64,000 nt of DNA, taken from NCBI RefSeq assembly GCF_006547145.1, contig NZ_CP041244.1, forward strand, positions 8,370,001 through 8,434,000, given 5' to 3'. Below, piece after piece: positions 17,375 through 24,142 of the stretch. Within the stretch, counting starts at the first letter, position 1, and each line of letters begins with the position of its first letter. A model generated the notes under the pieces. That model did no database searches. It was not told where the DNA came from and saw only the letters and a list, made by a program, of their open reading frames with translations. The DNA is from Actinomadura sp. WMMA1423. GTDB taxonomy: Bacteria; Actinomycetota; Actinomycetes; Streptosporangiales; Streptosporangiaceae. The position numbers and the translations under genes are program-made.

Positions 17375-18427
17375 CTAGTAGACCGACACCCCGTACCGCG
17401 ACAGCGGCTCGGTGACGGGCTGGAAGAACGTCGTCCCGCCCGAGGAGCAGTTGCCGCTGCCGCCCGAGGTCAGCCCGAGCGCGGTGTTCCCGGCGAACAG
17501 GGAGCCGCCGCTGTCGCCGGGCTCGGCGCACACGGTGGTGCGGATGAGGCCGCTGACGCTGCCCTCCGCGTAGTTCACCGTCTGGTTGAGCGCGGTGACC
17601 CGGCCGCTGTGCAGGCCGGTGGTGCTGCCGCTGCGGTACACGGTCTGGTTCACCGTGGCGTTGCCGGCGCTGGTGATGTCGCGCGTGCCGCTGTAGAGGT
17701 TGACCGAGCCCTGCGTGTCGGTGGGCGTCGAGCTGTACCGGACGATGCCGTAGTCGTTGCCGGGGAAGCTGGTCCCGGCCCTGGTGCCCAGCGTCCGGGA
17801 GCCGTCGTTCCAGCTCGAACCGATGTTGGTGCAGTGCCCGGCCGTGAGGAAGTAGTACGTGCTGCCGCTCCTGACGTTGAATCCGAGCGAGCAGCGGGCG
17901 CCGCCGGTGTAGATCGCCTCGCCGCCGCGGGTGAGGGTCTGGAACTTCCCGGCGACGGTCTCGGTGCGGACCGCGGCGCCCTGCTTGCTCGCGGCGGCGC
18001 GGACCTTCTTGAGCTTGGCGCCCTTGACCGTGCTGTCGACGCTCAGGACGACCTGGTTGCTGGCCGCGTCGACGGCCCAGGCGGTGCCGGGGACGGTCGC
18101 GTCGCGCTTGAGCGCGGCCTCGACCTTCTTCAGGTCGGCGCCGCTGCGCGCGACGGTCTGCGGGACCGCGCCCGCCGCGCGGACCGTGCTGGCGGCCTGC
18201 GCGTCGGTGACGGTGACGACGAGCTTGCCGCCCTTGAGGTAGGAGCCCGCGCTGCGGGTGCCCAGCTGGTGCGCCAGGGCGGTCGCGACGTCGCCGGGAG
18301 CGGCGGGGGCGGCGGGGGCGGCGGGGGACGCGGACGCGGCTGGAGCGGCGGCGAGGGTGGCTGCCACCAGTCCGGCCGCCGCCGTGGTGACGGCGGCGGC
18401 GCTGACGCGCCTGTGACGGATCTTCAC
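17375..18427 (-). CDS. Secreted streptogrisin-like serine protease (S1 family) with propeptide
   Basis: 350 residues from a GTG with GGAGG 5 nt upstream. An Ala-rich signal peptide (about 1-33) precedes a propeptide of about 120 residues of the alpha-lytic/streptogrisin type. The mature protease begins near IYTGGARCSLGFNV. The triad is visible: TAGHC (His), NDYGIVRY (Asp), GDSGGS (Ser), with paired Cys typical of streptogrisins. It should be exported as a zymogen and self-process. It is paralogous to the next upstream gene (18716-19798); both share a leader hairpin. Confidence 0.95.
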   Translation of the reverse strand: MKIRHRRVSAAAVTTAAAGLVAATLAAAPAASASPAAPAAPAAPGDVATALAHQLGTRSAGSYLKGGKLVVTVTDAQAASTVRAAGAVPQTVARSGADLKKVEAALKRDATVPGTAWAVDAASNQVVLSVDSTVKGAKLKKVRAAASKQGAAVRTETVAGKFQTLTRGGEAIYTGGARCSLGFNVRSGSTYYFLTAGHCTNIGSSWNDGSRTLGTRAGTSFPGNDYGIVRYSSTPTDTQGSVNLYSGTRDITSAGNATVNQTVYRSGSTTGLHSGRVTALNQTVNYAEGSVSGLIRTTVCAEPGDSGGSLFAGNTALGLTSGGSGNCSSGGTTFFQPVTEPLSRYGVSVY

Positions 18428-18448
18428 TTATGCCTCCACGGGGGATAG

Positions 18449-18469
18449 GGCGCACCCGAGTGGTGCGCC
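18449..18469 (-). promoter_or_regulatory. Leader hairpin/operator of protease gene 1
   Basis: Perfect inverted repeat GGCGCACC-CGAGT-GGTGCGCC, with the first arm base 22 nt upstream of the GTG at 18427. An identical copy with the same flanks stands before the paralog at 19819-19839. It could be an operator or a 5' UTR hairpin. Confidence 0.7.
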
Positions 18470-18618
18470 GGAGGTCACCGACATGGTGTAAGAACCGTCA
18501 AGGCGGACGTAAGACGCAGAAGGTGACCAATTCGACACGTTCGCGTTGGCACTCTCGGCGCGGCGTCCGTGGTCAGTCCGGCAATACCGATCGCCGGGGG
18601 CCGGGAGCGCGAACGGTG

Positions 18619-18665
18619 TTCGGCCCCGGTCCCTCCGCCGGAAAGGCCGAAGGACCAGGGCCGAA
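18619..18665 (-). terminator. Probable terminator of protease gene 2
   Basis: Stem of 14 positions with one mismatch (18619-18632 with 18652-18665), downstream of the minus-strand gene ending at 18716. A second, imperfect hairpin adjoins the stop at 18693-18714. Position and strength suggest termination before the promoter of protease gene 1. Confidence 0.55.
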
Positions 18666-18715
18666 ACTCGCATGGCCTCCCGCCGCCTGGGAGCTCCGGC
18701 GGGCCGCCGGGAGCG

Positions 18716-19798
18716 CTAGTAGATCTCGACGCCGAACGCCGACAGCGGCTCGGCCACGGGCTGGAAGAACGTGGTGCCGCCGGAGGAGCAGTCACCGCTG
18801 CCTCCGGAGGTCAGCCCGACCGCACTGGACCCGGCGAACAGCGGTCCGCCGCTGTCGCCCGGCTCGGCGCACACCGTCGTCTCGATGAGGCCGCTGACGC
18901 TTCCCTCCTGGTAGTTCACCGTCTGGTTGAGCGCGGTGACCTGCCCGTCGTGGACGCCGGTGGTGCTGCCGCTGCGGGTCACGGTCTGGCCGACCGTGGC
19001 GTCGGCGGCGCCGGTGATGTCCTGGAACTGGCCGTTGACCGTGACGCCGCCCTGCGTGTCCTCCGGGGTGGAGGCGTACTTGACGAGGCCGTAGTCGTTG
19101 CCGGGGAAGCTGCTCCCGGCGTTGCTGCCGAGCGTGCCGCCCGACCCGTCGGTCCACGTGGAGCCCGCCTCGGTGCAGTGCCCCGCGGTCAGGAAGTAGT
19201 ACTCGCTTCCCTTCTTGACGTTGAATCCGAGCGAGCAGCGAGCGCTGCCCGTGTAGATCGGGTCGCCGCCCGCCGTGAACATGCGGAACTTCCCGGCGAC
19301 CGTCTCGGTGCGGACGGCGGCGCCCTGCTTGCCCGCCGCGGTCCGCACCTTCTTGAGCCGGGCGCCCTTGACCGTGCTGTCCATGGTGAGGACGACCTGG
19401 TTGGCGGCCGGGTCGACGGCCCAGGCGGTGCCGGGGACGGTCGCGTCGCGCTTGAGCGCGGCCATGACCTTCTTCAGGTCCGAGCCGCTGCGCGTGACGC
19501 TCTTCGGCACGGCCCCGGCGGCCCGGACCGCCTGCGCGGCCTTGGCGTCGGTGACCGTGACGACCAGCTTCTTCGACGCCTGGTCCAGGTAGGCGCCGGC
19601 GCTGCGGTCACCGAGCCGCTTCGCCAGCTTCGCCGCCGCGCCGCCCGTGTCGGACCGGGTGGCGGCGACGCGCCCGCTCGACGCGTCGAGGGAGGCGTTC
19701 GCGGCGGGAGCGGCGACGAGGGTGGTCGCCGCGAGCCCGGACGCCGCCACGGTGACGGCGGCGGCGGTGCCGCGGACGCGGTTGGAACGGAACTTCAC
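18716..19798 (-). CDS. Secreted streptogrisin-like serine protease (S1 family), paralog
   Basis: 360 residues from the GTG at 19798, which has GGAGG just upstream and matches the start context of the paralog. The longer open frame to 19900 would read through the shared leader hairpin and is rejected. Signal peptide about 1-36, propeptide to about 165, then the protease with TAGHC, NDYGLVKY and GDSGGP. Overall layout matches the neighbouring protease almost residue for residue, so this is a tandem duplication that includes the upstream region. Divergence in the exposed loops suggests different substrate preference. Confidence 0.95.
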   Translation of the reverse strand: MKFRSNRVRGTAAAVTVAASGLAATTLVAAPAANASLDASSGRVAATRSDTGGAAAKLAKRLGDRSAGAYLDQASKKLVVTVTDAKAAQAVRAAGAVPKSVTRSGSDLKKVMAALKRDATVPGTAWAVDPAANQVVLTMDSTVKGARLKKVRTAAGKQGAAVRTETVAGKFRMFTAGGDPIYTGSARCSLGFNVKKGSEYYFLTAGHCTEAGSTWTDGSGGTLGSNAGSSFPGNDYGLVKYASTPEDTQGGVTVNGQFQDITGAADATVGQTVTRSGSTTGVHDGQVTALNQTVNYQEGSVSGLIETTVCAEPGDSGGPLFAGSSAVGLTSGGSGDCSSGGTTFFQPVAEPLSAFGVEIY

Positions 19799-19818
19799 TC
19801 TGCCTCCAGGGGGGATTG

Positions 19819-19839
19819 GGCGCACCCGAGTGGTGCGCC
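19819..19839 (-). promoter_or_regulatory. Leader hairpin/operator of protease gene 2
   Basis: Same perfect 8-bp inverted repeat with CGAGT loop as at 18449-18469. Flanking similarity continues about 50 bp further upstream (shared GTGACCAA block near 19891-19900 and 18522-18530). Confidence 0.7.
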
Positions 19840-20033
19840 GGAGGTCACGGGCCATGCTGGAAGATTCCTGAACGCCCACGTAAGGCGAGAAAGTGACCAA
19901 CCGGGCATCTACGGATTGTCACAATGGGTGCGGGTTCCGTGGTCGAAGCCCGGGGAGGATGGCCCGTTTAACCGTTTTGGGACTGGTCGGTAGGCAGGTC
20001 CATTGGGCCCCCGGGGCGCGGGAGGATGATCCG

Positions 20034-20981
20034 GTGACACTCCTGCTGGCCCGCTCCGTCCTCGAATCGCTGCTCGACCCCGCCCGGTGCCTGGACGCCC
20101 TGCGCCGCGGCTTCACGGCGGGGCCCGGCGGCACCGCGGCCCGCCGGGTGGTCACGAAGCCTCCGGGGGAGGGCACGGCGACGGCGCTGCTGCCGGGCGT
20201 GGTCGAGGGCGTCCCCGCCTACACGGTGAAGGTGAACGCCAAGTTCCCCGGCAGCCGCCCGGCACTGCGCGGCGTGGTCTGCCTGCACGGCCTCGGGACC
20301 GGCGAGCTGCTCGCGCAGCTGGACTCGGCGACCGTGACCGCCTGGCGCACCGGCCTGGCCGCCGCCCTCGGCACCCACGCCCTGGCGCGTCCGGGCGCGA
20401 GCGCCGTGGCGGTGATCGGCGCGGGCGCGCAGGCCGAACTGGTCCTGCGGGGGCTGAGCGAGCTGCGGGAGGTGCGCGGCCTCACCGTGTGCGACCTCGA
20501 CGCCGCCCGCGCCGCGGACTTCGCCGCGCGGCACGGCGCCCGGCTGGACGTGCCCGCCGCCGTCGCGCCGGACCCGCGGGCCGCCGCCCGGGACGCCGAG
20601 ATCGTCGTGATGGCGACCTGGGCGCGCAGCCCCCTCCTGGACGAGGCCGACGTGGCCCCCGGAACGCACCTCACCTCGCTCGGCGCGGACGAGCCCGGCA
20701 AGGCGGAGCTGGGCGCCGGCCTTCTGGAGGGCGCCCGCGTCGTCGTCGACGACGTTCCGCTCGCGGCCGAGATGGGCGTGCTCGCGGACGCCGGGGCCGG
20801 CCGGGAGGCCGGGACGCTGGGCGACCTGCTGCGCGGGCAGGCCTCCGGACGGCTGAGGGACGACGAGATCACGGTCTACGCGCCCGTCGGGCTGCCGTGG
20901 CAGGACCTCGCGCTGAGCTGGACGGCCTACACCGACGCCCGCGCCGCGGGAGCCGGTGTGGAGTTCGACTTCCTCGCCTGA
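20034..20981 (+). CDS. Ornithine cyclodeaminase/mu-crystallin family protein
   Basis: 315 residues from a GTG with GGAGG 8 nt upstream. A Rossmann nucleotide-binding motif is clear (VAVIGAGAQAELVLRGL), followed by VCDLDAARAADFAARHGA, where an acidic residue ends the second strand. The substrate region KVNAKFPGSRPALRG fits the family. Members are NAD(P)-dependent: ornithine to proline, alanine dehydrogenases, or imine reductases such as ketimine reductase. The exact substrate cannot be read. It stands alone between the proteases and the KstR-like promoter. Confidence 0.88.
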   Translation: MTLLLARSVLESLLDPARCLDALRRGFTAGPGGTAARRVVTKPPGEGTATALLPGVVEGVPAYTVKVNAKFPGSRPALRGVVCLHGLGTGELLAQLDSATVTAWRTGLAAALGTHALARPGASAVAVIGAGAQAELVLRGLSELREVRGLTVCDLDAARAADFAARHGARLDVPAAVAPDPRAAARDAEIVVMATWARSPLLDEADVAPGTHLTSLGADEPGKAELGAGLLEGARVVVDDVPLAAEMGVLADAGAGREAGTLGDLLRGQASGRLRDDEITVYAPVGLPWQDLALSWTAYTDARAAGAGVEFDFLA

Positions 20982-20984
20982 ATA

Positions 20985-21014
20985 TTGAAACAGGTTCTAG
21001 TTTCTGCGTAGGCT
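20985..21014 (+). promoter_or_regulatory. Promoter with KstR-like operator before the SDR/DapB-like pair
   Basis: A -35 TTGAAA (20985-20990) and -10 TAGGCT (21009-21014) are 18 bp apart. Overlapping the -35 is TGAAACAGGTTCTA (20986-20999), an exact match to the published mycobacterial KstR consensus TnnAACnnGTTnnA. KstR is a TetR-type repressor of sterol catabolism. Binding here would block the promoter. Confidence 0.6.
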
Positions 21015-21051
21015 GTGGCGAAGGCGACGCGACGGACCGGAGGTGACGCCG

Positions 21052-21840
21052 GTGATCTCGGACCGGTTCCGAATCGACGGCAGGGCGGCGGTGGTGACGG
21101 GAGCGGGCCGGGGCATCGGCGCGGCCACGGCGGTCGCCCTCGCCGAGGCGGGCGCGGACGTGCTCATCGCCTCCCGGACGCGCGAGCAGCTCGACGAGGT
21201 CGCCGCGCGGGTGGAGGCGGCCGGGCGGCGGGCGCTGGTCGTCCCATCCGACCTCTCCGACCCCGACGCCGCCGCCGAGCTGGCGGGCCTGGCCGCCGGG
21301 GAGTTCGGCCGCCTCGACATCGTGGTGAACAACATGGGCGGCGCCATGCCCGCCGCCTTCCTGGACACCTCGCCCCGGCACATGGAGAAGGCGTTCCGGT
21401 TCAACGTCGCCACCGCGCACGCGCTGACCCGGGCGGCCGTCCCGCACCTGCTGAAGGCGGACGGCGGCAGCGTCGTCAACATCTCCTCGGCCATGGGCCG
21501 GCTCGCGGGCCGCGGCTACCTCGCCTACGGCAGCGCCAAGGCGGCCCTCGCCCACTACACCCGGCTCGCCGCGTCCGACCTGGCGCCGCGCGTGCGGGTC
21601 AACGCCATCGCCGTCGGCTCCGTCGCGACGTCCGCGCTCGACATCGTGATGACCGACGAGGGCCTGCGCACCGAGATGGAGCGCAGGACGCCGCTGCGCC
21701 GCGTCGGCGAGCCCGAGGACGTCGCCGCGGCCGTCCTCTACCTCGCCTCGCCCGCCGCCGCCTACGTCACCGGAAGCCTGCTGCGGGTGGACGGCGGCAT
21801 CGACGCCCCGAACCTCGACCTCGGTCTGGAGGACCTGTGA
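21052..21840 (+). CDS. Short-chain dehydrogenase/reductase (SDR)
   Basis: 262 residues. Cofactor motif TGAGRGIG, NNMGG (family NNAG position), SSAMGR with the catalytic Ser, YGSAK with catalytic Tyr/Lys, and the C-terminal LRVDGG. This is a classical SDR of the FabG-like type. The GTG at 21052 is preferred over the GTG at 21043 because GGAGG (21039-21043) is 8 nt before it. It overlaps the next gene by 4 bp, and both sit behind the KstR-like box, suggesting a role in lipid or steroid-type oxidation. Confidence 0.92.
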   Translation: MISDRFRIDGRAAVVTGAGRGIGAATAVALAEAGADVLIASRTREQLDEVAARVEAAGRRALVVPSDLSDPDAAAELAGLAAGEFGRLDIVVNNMGGAMPAAFLDTSPRHMEKAFRFNVATAHALTRAAVPHLLKADGGSVVNISSAMGRLAGRGYLAYGSAKAALAHYTRLAASDLAPRVRVNAIAVGSVATSALDIVMTDEGLRTEMERRTPLRRVGEPEDVAAAVLYLASPAAAYVTGSLLRVDGGIDAPNLDLGLEDL

Positions 21841-22901
21841 CCTACCGCGTCGTCCAGTGGAGCACCGGCAACGTCGGGCGGCACGCGATCGCGGGCATCG
21901 ACGCGCGCCCCGACCTCGAACTCGCCGGAGTGTGGGTCTCCAACCCGGCGAAGGCGGGCCGCGACGCCGGCGACCTTGCGGGTCTCGGCCGCGACCTCGG
22001 CGTCATCGCCACGGGCGACGCCGACGCGCTGCTCGCCCTGCGGCCCGACTGCGTCGTCTACACCTCGATGGCGGACGTCAGGCTGATGGAGGCGATCGAC
22101 GACCTGTGCCGCATCCTGCGCGCCGGGGTGAACGTCGTCTCCAGCAGCCCGGTGTTCCTGCAGTTCCCGGACGGCGTCGTCCCGCCCGAGATGTCCGACC
22201 CGGTGCGGGAGGCGGCCGCGGCGGGCGGCGCGTCGATCTTCGTCAACGGCATCGACCCCGGCTTCGCCAACGACGTGCTCCCGCTCGCCGTCACCGGCAT
22301 CAGCGAGCGCATCGAGCAGGTGCGCTGCATGGAGATCCTCAACTACAACACCTACGACCAGGCCACGGTCCTGTTCGACATCATGGGCTTCGGCCGCCCG
22401 CTGGACGATACGCCGATGCTCCTTCAGCCCGGCGTCCTCACCATGGCGTGGGGGAGCGTCGTCCGGCAGATCGCCGCCGGGCTCGGCGCGGAGCTGGACG
22501 AGATCACCGAGTGGCACACCCGCCTCCCCGCGCCCGAGACCTTCGCCGTCTCCGCCGGGAGCATCGAGAAGGGGACCGCCGCCGCCCTGCGGTTCGAGGT
22601 GCGGGGCATGCGCGGCGGCGAGGCCGTCGTCGTCCTGGAGCACGTCACCCGGCTCCGCGACGACCTCGCTCCCGACTGGCCGCAGCCCGCCGGCGCGGGC
22701 TGCTACCGCGTCGAGGTCCGCGGCGAGCCGAACTACACGGTGGACCTGCGGCTCCTCGGCACCGACGGCGACCACAACACCGCGGGCCTGAAGGCCACCG
22801 CGATGCGCCTCGTCAACGCCGTCCCCGCCGTCGTCGAGGCGCCGCCCGGCCTGCTCACCGCCCTGGACCTGCCGCTGATCCCGGGCCGCGGCCTCCTCTA
22901 G
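21837..22901 (+). CDS. Dihydrodipicolinate-reductase-like NAD(P)-binding protein
   Basis: 354 residues from a GTG that overlaps the SDR stop (GTGA). The N-terminus (VVQWSTGNVGRHAIAGI) is a Rossmann loop in the DapB-like arrangement; VYTSMAD and NVVSSSPVF follow where DapB has its conserved strands. The C-terminal half matches the amine dehydrogenase/2,4-diaminopentanoate dehydrogenase-like group rather than true DapB. Such proteins are common in actinobacterial lipid-catabolism loci, but the substrate is unknown. The 3' end overlaps the convergent gene by 47 bp. Confidence 0.85.
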   Translation: MTYRVVQWSTGNVGRHAIAGIDARPDLELAGVWVSNPAKAGRDAGDLAGLGRDLGVIATGDADALLALRPDCVVYTSMADVRLMEAIDDLCRILRAGVNVVSSSPVFLQFPDGVVPPEMSDPVREAAAAGGASIFVNGIDPGFANDVLPLAVTGISERIEQVRCMEILNYNTYDQATVLFDIMGFGRPLDDTPMLLQPGVLTMAWGSVVRQIAAGLGAELDEITEWHTRLPAPETFAVSAGSIEKGTAAALRFEVRGMRGGEAVVVLEHVTRLRDDLAPDWPQPAGAGCYRVEVRGEPNYTVDLRLLGTDGDHNTAGLKATAMRLVNAVPAVVEAPPGLLTALDLPLIPGRGLL

Positions 22902-23739
22902 CCCCTCGCCCCTGGAACTCCAGGGCGTCGAGGAGCGGGAGGAGCCGCTCCTCCTCGTGGTCGAGGTGCGCCTCCAGCGCCGTGGTGAGCCGTTCCACCT
23001 CGGTGAGCAGGGACGCGGGGTCGCCGCCGTCGAGGACGCGGCGCAACTCGTCCAGGAGCCCGCTGATCACCTCGTGCTCGTCGCGCAGCTCCGCCAGCGC
23101 CTTCGCGAGTTCGGGATGCCGCCGCTCCAGCAGCGGGAACATCTGCTGGTCCTCGCCCATGTGGTGGTGGCCGAGACCCTGGCACAGCGTGAGGCAGTTG
23201 ACCCGCAGCTGGGCGCCCACGGCGGCCCCCGACGCGGCGACCTCCTTGCGGATCAGCTCCAGCTCCGAGCGGAACGCGCCGTGCACCGCGAGGAGCATGG
23301 CAGTGGGCGACTCCGGCCCCCCGGGCGGCCCCGGGGCGGCCTGGACGAGGGCGACGACGGGCAGCGTCCGCCCGGACTTGGCCTCGTACTCGGCCCACCC
23401 GGGATCGGCCTCGACCGCCCGCGCGAAGGCGCGGTCGCGCTCGCCGCCCTCCAGGACGACGGCGTCGGCCTCGTAGGTGAACACGCCGCTCTCGACCCTG
23501 ACGCGCGGGTTCGCGACCAGGTTGTGGAACCAGGCCGGGTTCCGCGGAGCGCCCCCGGCCGAGGCGATGACGAGGACGCGCCCGACGCCGTCGGGCAGGT
23601 AGCCGAGCGGCGTCGTGTGCGGGGCGCCGGTGCGCGCCCCGGTCGTGGTCAGCAGGAGCAGCCGCCCGCCCTCGAACGGGCCGCCGACCCGCCCGCCGTT
23701 CGCGCGGAACTCCTCGATGATCTGCCTGTTGAAATCCAT
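22855..23739 (-). CDS. F420-dependent nitroreductase (Ddn-like) fused to a hemerythrin HHE domain
   Basis: 294 residues from an ATG with AGGAG 6 nt upstream. Residues about 1-135 are a deazaflavin-dependent nitroreductase-family domain (LLLTTTGARTGAPHTTPLGY, NPAWFHNLVANPRVRVE). Residues about 150-275 are a hemerythrin-type four-helix domain: LCQGLGHHHMGEDQQMF, RDEHEVI and HLDHEEERLLPLL supply the His/Glu ligands of a di-iron centre. The fusion suggests an F420H2-linked reductase coupled to O2, NO or redox sensing; this is inference. The end overlaps the convergent gene by 47 bp. Confidence 0.9.
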   Translation of the reverse strand: MDFNRQIIEEFRANGGRVGGPFEGGRLLLLTTTGARTGAPHTTPLGYLPDGVGRVLVIASAGGAPRNPAWFHNLVANPRVRVESGVFTYEADAVVLEGGERDRAFARAVEADPGWAEYEAKSGRTLPVVALVQAAPGPPGGPESPTAMLLAVHGAFRSELELIRKEVAASGAAVGAQLRVNCLTLCQGLGHHHMGEDQQMFPLLERRHPELAKALAELRDEHEVISGLLDELRRVLDGGDPASLLTEVERLTTALEAHLDHEEERLLPLLDALEFQGRGARGGRGPGSAAGPGR

Positions 23740-24142
23740 CTGTCTCCTGAACCGTTTCTGCGGGCATGGCTGTTCACGGCACGCCTGTTTTCGGGCATGC
23801 CTGTTTCCGGGCACGGCTGTTTCGCAGCCGTTTCCGGGCATGGTGAGTAAGCCACGGAAAGGGCATGCTTCCGTGGCTTGGGAAAGGTGGGATAAGGGCA
23901 TGCCGAAGGTGCGGGCATGCTTGTTGACGTGGCGCTGCGCACACAGGAGGCGAAGCGCTGACACGCGCGGAGAGCGCGGAGCGCCGCTCGCGCGGAAAGA
24001 AAGAAGGAGGGGGAGTGGAAAGGCGGGCCTCGGGCCCGCGCCGGCCTCACTCGGAGGCCGGGAACCTCACTCGCTCGTGGCCCATGGCCGACCCGGCAGT
24101 CACAAAAAGCAGATTACCGGCGCCCCGTCCGGAAATGCAAGA
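23740..24142. other. 403-bp intergenic region with GGGCATG repeats and hairpins
   Basis: No credible gene. The first part (23762-23919) carries six perfect GGGCATG copies (starts 23762, 23793, 23836, 23861, 23896, 23913) and a related GGGCACG (23809). A perfect 11-bp inverted repeat (AAGCCACGGAA, 23849-23859 with 23869-23879) encloses one copy. Near the end of the regulator gene are two hairpins, 24023-24039 (7 bp) and 24041-24061 (8 bp), plausible as its terminator. The promoter of the 22855-23739 gene must lie here. Confidence 0.75.
24023..24061 (-). terminator. Tandem hairpins, probable terminator of the LuxR-type regulator
   Basis: GCGGGCC-tcg-GGCCCGC (24023-24039) and CCGGCCTC-actcg-GAGGCCGG (24041-24061), both perfect. 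They lie 80-120 bp downstream of the minus-strand gene ending at 24143. Confidence 0.5.

Noticed and set aside
19799..19900. Longer N-terminus for the second protease
   Set aside because: It would translate the conserved hairpin leader and hide the signal peptide; the GTG at 19798 matches its paralog and has GGAGG.
23762..23919. CRISPR-like array
   Set aside because: The repeated unit is only 7-15 bp with irregular spacing and no cas genes.
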